A DNA stretch of 12,483 nucleotides, from assembly GCA_947565255.1 (NCBI GenBank), contig CANOFI010000041.1, positions 1 to 12,483 of the forward strand, given 5' to 3'. Position 1 is the stretch's first letter. Each line of letters opens with the position of its first letter. The DNA is from an uncultured Lachnospiraceae bacterium (GTDB taxonomy: Bacteria > Bacillota > Clostridia > Lachnospirales > Lachnospiraceae). Position numbers and translations under genes: made by a program. Below are positions 6,642 through 12,483 of the stretch, piece by piece. A model generated the notes under the pieces. That model was not told the DNA's origin. It made no database searches and saw only the letters and a list, made by a program, of their open reading frames with translations.

Positions 6642-7970
6642 TTATGTTTCTGTCCCCTCCTTTAAATATTTCATATGCGCGTCAATCTGCTTCTCATACC
6701 CGTTCTGTGTCGGCCGGTAAAAGGTAGTTCCAACTAACTCATCAGGCAGATATTGTTGGTTTACATAATGATTCAGGTAATCGTGGGCATACTGATAGCC
6801 CTGTCCGTGTCCCAGCTTCGCCGCCCCTTTATAGTGGGAATCCTTCAAATGATTCGGGACCGTCTCTATGTGCGTGGATTTTACCGCCTCCATCGCCTCA
6901 AAAACTGCATTACAGGAGGCATTGCTCTTTGGCGCCGTTGCCACATAAATGGCCGCCTGCGACAAAATAAGCTGCGCCTCCGGCATACCAACCCGCTCCA
7001 CAGCCTGCGACGCCGCAACCGCCACCTGAATCGCCTGCGGGTCTGCATTGCCCACATCCTCCGACGCACAAATCATAATTCTTCTTGCGATAAACGTAAC
7101 CTGTTCTCCCGCATAAAGCATTTTTGCCAGATAATAGACCGCCGCGTCCGGGTCTGAGCCCCGCATGCTTTTAATAAATGCAGAAATCGTATCATAATGG
7201 TTATCTCCGTTTTTGTCGTAGCGCACCGCACGCTTCTGGATGCATTCCTGTGCAACCTCCAGCGTAATCCGGATTTTTCCATTCTCGTCTTTCGGTGTGG
7301 TCAGAATACCGATTTCGACAGCATTCAGTGCCGCCCTCGCATCGCCGCCGGCGGTATCTGCCAGAAATTCCTCCGCATCTTCATCTATTTCTCCGCCGTA
7401 AGCACCCAGTCCCTTGACTTCATCATACACGGCGCGGTGAATCAGCGTTTTGATATCCTCCTTCGACAATGATTTTAATTCAAAAATAATGGAGCGGCTC
7501 AATAATGCCCCGTTTACTTCAAAATAAGGATTTTCGGTTGTCGCGCCAATTAAAATCAGCGTACCGTCCTCCACGTACGGAAGCAGATAGTCCTGCTGTC
7601 CCTTGTGAAACCGGTGAATCTCGTCTACAAACAAAATGGTCTTCTGTCCGTACATACCGCTGTTTTCCTTCGCCTTTGCAACGACCTCTTCCATATCCTT
7701 CTTACCGGCGCTTGTCGCATTGATCTGCATAAATGCCGCACTCGTTGTGTTTGCAATGACTTTGGCAAGTGTTGTCTTTCCGGTGCCCGGCGGTCCGTAA
7801 AACAGAACAGACTGCACTTTGTCCGCCATAATCGCACGGTATAAAAGCTTATCCTTTCCAATAATATGCTGCTGCCCCACAACCTCCTCAAGCGTTGCCG
7901 GACGCATCCTCGCCGCAAGCGGAGATTCCTTCTCCTTATTTTTTTCACTCATATAAGAAAATAAATCCAT
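6642..7970 (-). CDS. rarA: Replication-associated recombination protein A (MgsA/RarA AAA+ ATPase)
   Basis: A cytoplasmic AAA+ ATPase of the clamp-loader-like RarA/MgsA/WRNIP1 family, which acts at stalled replication forks. It has 442 residues from the ATG at 7970, which gives the standard N-terminus MDLFSYM; an in-frame GTG at 7982 (446 residues) is an alternative and neither has a strong ribosome binding site. Features in order: PLAARMRPATLEEVVGQQHI, Walker A GPPGTGKTT (about 59-67), Walker B ILFVDEIHRF (about 112-121), sensor 1 LIGATTENPYFEVN, the arginine-finger region ALLSRS, sensor 2 region GGDARAALNAVE, then the C-terminal tetramerisation domain with MRGSDPDAAVYYLA, ICASEDVGNADPQA and the end motif NHYVNQQYLPDELVGTTFY. 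It is convergent with the DUF4364 gene, with no terminator in the gap. Confidence 0.96.
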   Translation of the reverse strand: MDLFSYMSEKNKEKESPLAARMRPATLEEVVGQQHIIGKDKLLYRAIMADKVQSVLFYGPPGTGKTTLAKVIANTTSAAFMQINATSAGKKDMEEVVAKAKENSGMYGQKTILFVDEIHRFHKGQQDYLLPYVEDGTLILIGATTENPYFEVNGALLSRSIIFELKSLSKEDIKTLIHRAVYDEVKGLGAYGGEIDEDAEEFLADTAGGDARAALNAVEIGILTTPKDENGKIRITLEVAQECIQKRAVRYDKNGDNHYDTISAFIKSMRGSDPDAAVYYLAKMLYAGEQVTFIARRIMICASEDVGNADPQAIQVAVAASQAVERVGMPEAQLILSQAAIYVATAPKSNASCNAVFEAMEAVKSTHIETVPNHLKDSHYKGAAKLGHGQGYQYAHDYLNHYVNQQYLPDELVGTTFYRPTQNGYEKQIDAHMKYLKEGTET

Positions 7971-8104
7971 CGTTTTTCTCACTTTCGTATTCCATGCTCT
8001 GCTTTGTGCAGGCCTAAATTTTCGTTATGCTAAAATACACCCTTCGGGTAATATTCCCTCCTGACAGCCAGTTCATACCATTTACCATTATCCCGAAACT
8101 GCCC

Positions 8105-8845
8105 TTATTCCAGCAGCAGCTCCTCAACAGTCACAAACTCATATCCCTTTTTCTGCAATTCGTCAATGATACGGAACGCTCCCTCCACAGACGTACCGTA
8201 GTTATCGTGAAGCAGGATAATGGAATTGTCCTTTGTTCCCTTCAGTGCCCTATTTACAATCGAATCGACATTTTTTGACTTCCAGTCAAGCGTATCGACG
8301 GTCCACATAACCGGAATCATCGGTATGCTATTTTCATATTCTTCATCCCATGAACCAAACGGCGGACGGACATACAGAGGGTCCTGGCCTGTAATTTCCT
8401 GTATCACCTTGCTTGTCTTTGTAATTTCCTCGTTTACGGCCTCCTTTGACAGCCTTGTCAGCTGAACATGGCTGTATGTGTGATTTCCTATAATATGCCC
8501 CTCCTCATACATCTGTTTAATAATATTCGGATTGGCCTGCGCCTTTTCTCCAATCACAAAAAAACTGGCTTTCACGCCGCGATCCTTTAAGCCCTCCAAT
8601 AGCTTCGGCGTCCAGGATGCGTTCGGGCCGTCATCAAACGTAATTGCCACCCTTCGTTTTTCATTTTCATCCGGCAGATACACCTCATCCTGGCTGCTTC
8701 CTCCCTCTTCATATTCGGAATCCGACGGGGGAAGCGTCCCGCCTGACGCCGTATCCCAGATTCCCGTGCCGGCGTATGCCTGAAATGTCAATACAAGTGC
8801 ACATAATACGTTGATACAAATAAGCAGAACACAATATTTTTTCAT
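8105..8845 (-). CDS. Secreted polysaccharide deacetylase (NodB domain, CE4)
   Basis: 246 residues. An N-terminal signal peptide (MKKYCVLLICINVLCALVLTF, likely cut after AYA at residue 25) is followed by an acidic Ser/Gly-rich linker (about 30-62), then one NodB domain. All CE4 motifs are present: TFDDGP (Asp71, Asp72), HTYSH (His122, His126 metal ligands), RPPFGSWDE (Arg160), DTLDWKS (184-190) and ILLHD (His213). It likely removes acetyl groups from peptidoglycan or another N-acetylated glycan outside the cell. Cleavage by a standard signal peptidase is inferred; there is no lipobox cysteine at that site. GGAGG is 7 nt before the ATG. Substrate and any spore- or wall-specific role are not readable from sequence. 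No clear terminator was found in the 134 bp before rarA. Confidence 0.93.
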   Translation of the reverse strand: MKKYCVLLICINVLCALVLTFQAYAGTGIWDTASGGTLPPSDSEYEEGGSSQDEVYLPDENEKRRVAITFDDGPNASWTPKLLEGLKDRGVKASFFVIGEKAQANPNIIKQMYEEGHIIGNHTYSHVQLTRLSKEAVNEEITKTSKVIQEITGQDPLYVRPPFGSWDEEYENSIPMIPVMWTVDTLDWKSKNVDSIVNRALKGTKDNSIILLHDNYGTSVEGAFRIIDELQKKGYEFVTVEELLLE

Positions 8846-8933
8846 TCTTTGCCTCCAATTCCCAGTAAATCCTTATGCGCAAAAAACGAACCTTTTTTCT
8901 AACGTATGCTCTCTTTTTTTGTCTCATTCCTAC

Positions 8934-8962
8934 TATAACGGTTTCGAATTAACCAGGTTATA
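8934..8962. repeat. Inverted repeat between the ASKHA gene and the deacetylase gene
   Basis: TATAACGGTT (8934-8943) pairs with AACC-ag-GTTATA (8951-8962): 10 bp with a 2-nt bulge and a 7-nt loop. On the minus strand it starts 22 nt after the stop of the RACo-like gene. No T-run follows, so it is not a standard intrinsic terminator; it may be an mRNA 3'-end hairpin or an operator for the downstream deacetylase gene. Confidence 0.45.
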
Positions 8963-8983
8963 CTAAGCATATTTGAAAACTGC

Positions 8984-10522
8984 CTATTCAAACATCATAT
9001 ACTCCACATAAAGCTCCTGAAACTCCTTATCCATCGACAAATTGACCTCATCGGATACCCGGCAGAGCAATTGCAGCTGTTTTTCTGCGTCCTCCTTAAG
9101 CAGTGCATCCCTCGCGCCGCTTAGGGAGCTGTTTCCGACAGCCTGCACTTTTCCTTTTAATTCCTCCGGCAGAAGACCAATGCCCGCCGCCTGTTCTAAA
9201 TTCAGCTTATATCCAAATCCGCCGGCAAGATACACATGGTCCACACCGTCATAGTCCACACCATACCGGTGAAGCAGTGTTTCCAATCCGGCCCGTATCG
9301 CAGCCTTTGCCAGCTGCATCTGCCGCACATCCTTCTGTGTAAACGTAATAGGTGTACCATCAGCCGACTGGCACAGCAAAAATCCATCGTCAAAATATTC
9401 CTCATCCAAAAGACCTGTCTCGTCCACATACTCCAGCCTCAAAAGCTCGGATAATACCGCAATTGCACCGGTTCCGCAAATACCCGCCGGCAATTTGTCC
9501 GCAATTGTTGTAATTTTCACGTTTGTTTCTTCAATTGACACATTACAGACCGCACCGGCTACGCTGGCCATGCCGCAGGAAATATTTCCGCCTTCAAACG
9601 CCGGTCCTGCTGCCGCAGACGTTACCAGTATCCTGTCCCTGTTGCCGACTGCCATCTCTCCATTGGTTCCCAGGTCAATCAGAAGCGAAATTTCTTCTGT
9701 TTCGGCAAACCCGCAGGAGAGCATGCCCGCCGTAATGTCAGCCCCCACATAGGTGGAAATTCCTGGCAAAAGCAGCACCGGAATATCATAGGCATTTACT
9801 CCGAATACTTCCCCAAACCCCAGTGTGCGCATAGAAATATCCACCGGGGTAAACGGCACAGTACCGAGCGTTTCACAGGAAAGCCCCATCAAAAGATGCC
9901 CCATCGTCGTATTTCCCGCTATGGCAATCTTCGCCGCACTTCTGCCGGATCGGGTAAATATTTCCCGGATTCCGTTTAACAAATCTTCCCGGATAAGGCG
10001 CTGCAGCTGTTCGCCCTTTCCCTCACAGGAAGCCGCAATCCTTGTTATGACATCCCCGCCAAAGCTTCTCTGGCGGTTCATTGCCGTATATACCTCAACG
10101 GGATTCCCCGAAGCCCCATCCACAAGACTGACAGCTATCGTCGTCGTTCCAATGTCGATTGCTATGTAATCGTTCCCATCTCCGGCACTTTTACCGGTCT
10201 GTATCTTACTTGTCTTCGCGAGAATTTCCGCTTCGCACTTCTCCGTCTCCTCCCACCCGCAAAGCCTGACGGTACAGTCTGTCAGGGGAACTGCCCGACA
10301 TGCCAGCCGGTATCCTGACGCTATCTGTTCTTTTGAAAAAAATGCTTCCTCTGCCTTTACCGGCGGCACGTCGCCGTCCACAACACAAACTTTGCATTTT
10401 CCGCAGCTTCCCCTTCCGCCGCACGGAAAGCTATAAGAATGTCCGTCTGCAATCAGTGTTTCTAATATTGTCCGGCCGCCTCCGGCCTCTATTTTATAAA
10501 GCCCTTCTTCCATATGTCTCAT
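8984..10522 (-). CDS. Corrinoid activation protein, RACo-like 2Fe-2S / ASKHA ATPase (DUF4445)
   Basis: 512 residues. It reactivates Co(II) corrinoid proteins to Co(I) by ATP-dependent electron transfer, as known for RACo/RamA-type enzymes. Residues 1-80 are a 2Fe-2S ferredoxin domain: CGGRGSCGKC gives ligands Cys34, Cys40 and Cys43, and YRLACRA gives Cys75. From about 117 it has the ASKHA fold: IAIDIGTTTIAVSLVDG (phosphate 1), GGDVITRI, IAGNTTMGHLLMG, LLIDLGTNGEMAVGN (phosphate 2), SAAAGPAFEGGNISCGM, GICGTGAI, and VDHVYLAGGFG with VGNSSLSGA near the end. It is shorter than the roughly 600-residue reactivators I recall. It has its own promoter at 10631-10659 and starts at ATG 10522 behind GAGAGGAACGG. 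The neighbouring corrinoid protein gene supports the role; the partner methyltransferases are missing from the window. Confidence 0.93.
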   Translation of the reverse strand: MRHMEEGLYKIEAGGGRTILETLIADGHSYSFPCGGRGSCGKCKVCVVDGDVPPVKAEEAFFSKEQIASGYRLACRAVPLTDCTVRLCGWEETEKCEAEILAKTSKIQTGKSAGDGNDYIAIDIGTTTIAVSLVDGASGNPVEVYTAMNRQRSFGGDVITRIAASCEGKGEQLQRLIREDLLNGIREIFTRSGRSAAKIAIAGNTTMGHLLMGLSCETLGTVPFTPVDISMRTLGFGEVFGVNAYDIPVLLLPGISTYVGADITAGMLSCGFAETEEISLLIDLGTNGEMAVGNRDRILVTSAAAGPAFEGGNISCGMASVAGAVCNVSIEETNVKITTIADKLPAGICGTGAIAVLSELLRLEYVDETGLLDEEYFDDGFLLCQSADGTPITFTQKDVRQMQLAKAAIRAGLETLLHRYGVDYDGVDHVYLAGGFGYKLNLEQAAGIGLLPEELKGKVQAVGNSSLSGARDALLKEDAEKQLQLLCRVSDEVNLSMDKEFQELYVEYMMFE

Positions 10523-10630
10523 CTTTTCCGTTCCTCTCCGTCTTATATTTTCACAAATTCAAGCCAAAAAACGATGTTTTTACCGCCGTCCGGTCCATAC
10601 TAATGCCGCCAGGCTGTTTCATATATTAAG

Positions 10631-10659
10631 ATTTTAACACGCCGGTAAAAACCATGCAA
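10631..10659 (-). promoter_or_regulatory. Promoter of the RACo-like gene
   Basis: On the minus strand TTGCAT (10659-10654), 17 bp, then TAAAAT (10636-10631) with TG one base upstream (extended -10). The predicted start is near 10624, with a leader of about 100 nt. It lies after the terminator at 10742-10778, so the gene is transcribed separately from the corrinoid protein gene. Confidence 0.72.
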
Positions 10660-10741
10660 TTGTTTTTTCGCATTCCGTTGAAAACATGCAGTTCTTTTCA
10701 AAGCCACACAGAAAGTATAAAACGTGCACCAGAGGCGGAAT

Positions 10742-10778
10742 AAAAAAAGCATCTGGATTTATATTCTCCAAATGCTTT
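10742..10778 (-). terminator. Intrinsic terminator after the corrinoid protein gene and antitoxin remnant
   Basis: On the minus strand AAAGCATTTGG (10778-10768), an 11-nt loop, then CCAGATGCTTT (10756-10746) and four more T. The 11-bp stem has one U-G pair. The plus-strand reading also forms the stem with one mismatch and a weaker T-rich tail (ctattttt), so some bidirectional activity is possible. Confidence 0.82.
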
Positions 10779-10790
10779 CTATTTTTATGA

Positions 10791-10982
10791 CTATATTACA
10801 TCCGGACACTTCTCATCCTTTTCAACAGGAGAATCCCCTTCAAATTCCTCAGCTACATCATCCCCGTCGTAATCTTTAAAGATGTCTTCCAGTGTAATTT
10901 TCTACTTCACTCTTAAAATTAAAATGTTATCGTCAACCCTGTTTTATTCTACAAGATCGTTTTCCATCATTCCCAATACTTC
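10791..10982 (-). pseudogene. Decayed MazE/AbrB-family antitoxin, C-terminal part
   Basis: The minus strand directly after the corrinoid protein stop reads EVLGMMENDLVE, TAA (10946), NRVDDNILILRVK, TAG (10904), then KITLEDIFKDYDGDDVAEEF and GDSPVEKDEKCPDVI to a TAG at 10793. The ITLEDIFKDYDGD...GDSPV block strongly resembles the C-terminal tail of MazE/AbrB antitoxins (ITLEDLF-YDGDY...GEPVGKE), and the earlier blocks fit the end of the swapped-hairpin DNA-binding domain (LG...ND-VE, then the last beta strands). The DNA-binding N-terminus, any start codon and a toxin gene are absent. There are no frameshifts, only two nonsense codons. The terminator at 10742-10778 lies 13 bp beyond and may have come with it. 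Called from family memory, not a search. Confidence 0.72.
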
Positions 10983-11627
10983 TTACGCTTTTCGCTCTAA
11001 AACAGCCTTCTTTGCAACCTCTGCTGCAGTTGCCGCATCCGGCGTATAATAATCTGCACCAATCTGCTGTGAAAAACTCTCGTTCACCGGTGCGCCGCCA
11101 ACCATAACAATGTACTTGTCACGTAGTCCTTTTTCCTTCAGCGCATCAATCACAACCTGCATATTCGGCATTGTCGTAGTCAGAAGTGCGGACATGCAGA
11201 TTACATCCGCTCCTACTTCCTCCGCCTTGTCAATAAATGCGTCCGCTTCCGCATCGATCCCAATATCATGTACCTCAAATCCGGCGCCCTTTAACATCAT
11301 GGCAACCAGATTCTTGCCAATATCATGCAAATCGCCCTTCACTGTACCAATAACCGCAACTCCCACCGGCTCATTCCCAATCTCTACCAGCTTCGGCTCC
11401 AAAATAGTAAGACCTGCATTCATAGCACGGGCTGCAACCAGTACCTCCGGAACAAACACTTCATTGTTTTTGAATTTTTCGCCGATAATCATCATACCGG
11501 ACAGCAGACCCTCATTCAAAATCTCCTTTGGATTCATTCCTTCATCCAATGCCTGCTGTACAAGCGTCTTAACATTTTTTGCACGACCCTTCTGTAAAAA
11601 TTCTGATATCTCTTCAATTAATGCCAT
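10983..11627 (-). CDS. Methyltransferase-type corrinoid (B12-binding) protein
   Basis: 214 residues, the normal size for MtbC/MttC/MtgC-like corrinoid proteins that carry the methyl group between a substrate-specific methyltransferase and a second methyltransferase. Residues about 1-88 form the helical B12-binding-2 cap (GLLSGMMIIGEKFKNNEVFVPEVLVAARAM). Residues about 90-210 form the Rossmann-like B12 domain with GTVKGDLHDIGKNL (His101 as lower cobalt ligand in DLHDIG), MSALLTTTMPNM and MVGGAPVNESF. The substrate class cannot be called from this protein alone. AGGAGG lies 9 nt before the ATG, and an extended -10 promoter lies about 50 bp upstream. The RACo-like gene downstream is the expected reactivator. 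No MttB/UroD-like methyltransferase is adjacent within the window. Confidence 0.95.
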   Translation of the reverse strand: MALIEEISEFLQKGRAKNVKTLVQQALDEGMNPKEILNEGLLSGMMIIGEKFKNNEVFVPEVLVAARAMNAGLTILEPKLVEIGNEPVGVAVIGTVKGDLHDIGKNLVAMMLKGAGFEVHDIGIDAEADAFIDKAEEVGADVICMSALLTTTMPNMQVVIDALKEKGLRDKYIVMVGGAPVNESFSQQIGADYYTPDAATAAEVAKKAVLERKA

Positions 11628-11676
11628 TGTTCATATCCTCCTGTTTTTTTTATTATCCAACCTATTGTGTGTATCT

Positions 11677-11685
11677 AGTATACCA
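11677..11685 (-). promoter_or_regulatory. Extended -10 promoter of the corrinoid protein gene
   Basis: The minus strand reads TGGTATACT (11685-11677), an extended -10 element (TGnTATACT). No good -35 hexamer is found at 16-18 bp, which suggests activator dependence or reliance on the extended -10. The predicted start is near 11670, with a leader of about 43 nt. Confidence 0.55.
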
Positions 11686-11702
11686 AATAAAGAGAGTCTT
11701 TT

Positions 11703-11738
11703 TTAGTAAAATTTTTAGGTAAATTAGTAAAAATTTTA
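11703..11738. promoter_or_regulatory. Paired direct repeat upstream of the corrinoid promoter
   Basis: TTAGTAAAATTTTTA (11703-11717) and TTAGTAAAAATTTTA (11724-11738) are 15-mers with one difference, 21 bp apart (two helical turns). They lie about 33 to 68 bp upstream of the predicted start, where an activator or UP-element would act. The remainder of 11739-11904 is AT-rich and shows no gene I can support. Confidence 0.45.
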
Positions 11739-11904
11739 TATGTTTTAGAAATTTATTTAGCATTTTTTTAGTTAATACTGTCTATATGCCTGCTGCATTT
11801 CTCTGTACTGTGCTCAAAAAAACATAGCAAAAATCATCCAGTCAGCAAAGAATTAGCTGTAAGTCGGATAATAACAAAACAAGTCACAAATATTAAACAA
11901 GAAA

Positions 11905-11933
11905 TTGACAAAAGAACAGGAAAATAGTAAAAT
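11905..11933 (+). promoter_or_regulatory. Near-consensus sigma-A promoter for the membrane protein gene
   Basis: A perfect TTGACA (11905-11910), 17 bp, then TAAAAT (11928-11933). The predicted start is near 11940, giving a leader of about 130 nt. The leader contains a small stem TATGC/GCATA (about 11945-11963) and a GGTG...CACC pairing near 11988-12011. I could not match it to a riboswitch class. Confidence 0.75.
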
Positions 11934-12070
11934 AAACATACTATATGCGGGGGATATGCATAATCATTTTGAACCTTTTCTGAGAATGGTGCTTGTTTTC
12001 GAAAGCTCACCGGAGTACTCAACCGATGTTCACAAAAACAATTTATTTTATTCATTTTTTAGGAGGTAAC

Positions 12071-12483
12071 ATGATGAATAAGAAAAAAACAGCGCTGGAT
12101 GTATATTTATCAACCGTATACAAATGGGGATTAATTATTCTGGCATGTGCAAGCCTGATGGCTACCATCACTTTTAATGCAGAAAAAATGCTGGGGCTTT
12201 ACCCGGACATTCCATGGCCTGCAACCATTCTGCTGGGAATTATGGACGCCACTTTTTTGGCGGTTGCCATCCTCATTGTAAAAACAGCCTTTGATGCGGA
12301 CGGATATCTGAAAGATGGAAAACTGAAAATCGGAAAAATATATTCAACCATTCTTTTAATTGTACAATGGAATTATCTTTTATATATGGTTCCGTCCAGA
12401 ACCTTTTGGGGCTTTTTGTTTTTCTTTTTGATTCTTAGCACTATTTATTTGGTTCTTAGGTCTTCACTATTCCTTTGGTGCAA
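12071..12483 (+). CDS. Polytopic membrane protein, N-terminal part (runs off the window)
   Basis: An open frame from ATG 12071 (a second ATG follows at 12074) to the window edge: 137 codons with no stop. AGGAGG at 12061-12066 is 4 nt before the first ATG and 7 nt before the second, so 12074 may be the true start. After a short basic N-terminus (NKKKT) there are about four hydrophobic segments: residues 19-35 (WGLIILACASLMATITF), 49-72 (around ATILLGIMDATFLAVAILIV), 90-105 (YSTILLIVQWNYLLYM) and 110-130 (FWGFLFFFLILSTIYL), with a charged loop (ADGYLKDGKLKIGK) between the second and third. This arrangement recalls membrane input domains of GGDEF proteins or sensor kinases in Clostridia, but no output domain is in view, so function is not assigned. 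Confidence 0.8.
   Translation, partial: MMNKKKTALDVYLSTVYKWGLIILACASLMATITFNAEKMLGLYPDIPWPATILLGIMDATFLAVAILIVKTAFDADGYLKDGKLKIGKIYSTILLIVQWNYLLYMVPSRTFWGFLFFFLILSTIYLVLRSSLFLWC

Noticed and set aside
8030..8104. Candidate terminator ACCC-GAA-GGGT after the deacetylase gene.
   Set aside because: A 4-5 bp stem with only a short interrupted T-run; too weak to call.
11834..12055. Minus-strand open frame of 73 codons with a hydrophobic stretch.
   Set aside because: It covers the strong plus-strand promoter and leader, has no ribosome binding site and resembles AT-rich noise.

Overview
The window looks like chromosomal DNA from an anaerobic Firmicute, most likely a Lachnospiraceae-type Clostridium. 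This rests on protein character (DUF4364 protein, YhcC/YtqA-type radical SAM protein, corrinoid protein with its iron-sulfur reactivator), strong AGGAGG-type ribosome binding sites, and AT-rich intergenic DNA with clear sigma-A promoters. No rRNA, tRNA, CRISPR array, insertion sequence or complete phage gene was seen.

Layout. (1) 1-2880, minus strand: a LacI-family repressor followed by glucuronate isomerase (uxaC), closed by an intrinsic terminator near the left edge. The repressor has a near-consensus promoter with a 20-bp palindromic operator on its start site, which suggests autorepression. (2) 2880-3900: an accessory patch. It holds a decayed YefM/YoeB-type toxin-antitoxin pair read in one frame through four stop codons, a short duplicated motif, and an intact small coiled-coil protein of unknown role with its own promoter. 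(3) 3878-6627, plus strand: a compact cluster of malic enzyme, a TIGR01212/YhcC-like radical SAM protein and a DUF4364 winged-helix protein. (4) 6642-8845, minus strand: rarA (replication-associated AAA+ ATPase) and a secreted polysaccharide deacetylase; rarA converges on the previous cluster with only 14 bp between stops. (5) 8984-11705, minus strand: a RACo-like ferredoxin/ASKHA corrinoid reactivator, a terminator, a MazE/AbrB antitoxin remnant and a methyltransferase-type corrinoid protein. (6) 11900-12483, plus strand: a strong promoter, a 130-nt leader and the first 137 codons of a multi-spanning membrane protein cut by the window edge.

How the genes fit together. UxaC with the LacI regulator indicates hexuronate use. 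Malic enzyme links malate to pyruvate. The corrinoid protein plus reactivator imply a corrinoid-dependent methyl-transfer (demethylation) pathway whose methyltransferases are not in the window. I found no clear undescribed multi-gene system. The least obvious content is the two toxin-antitoxin remnants hidden in apparently empty intergenic DNA, the LacI operator, and an orphan corrinoid module without a methyltransferase.
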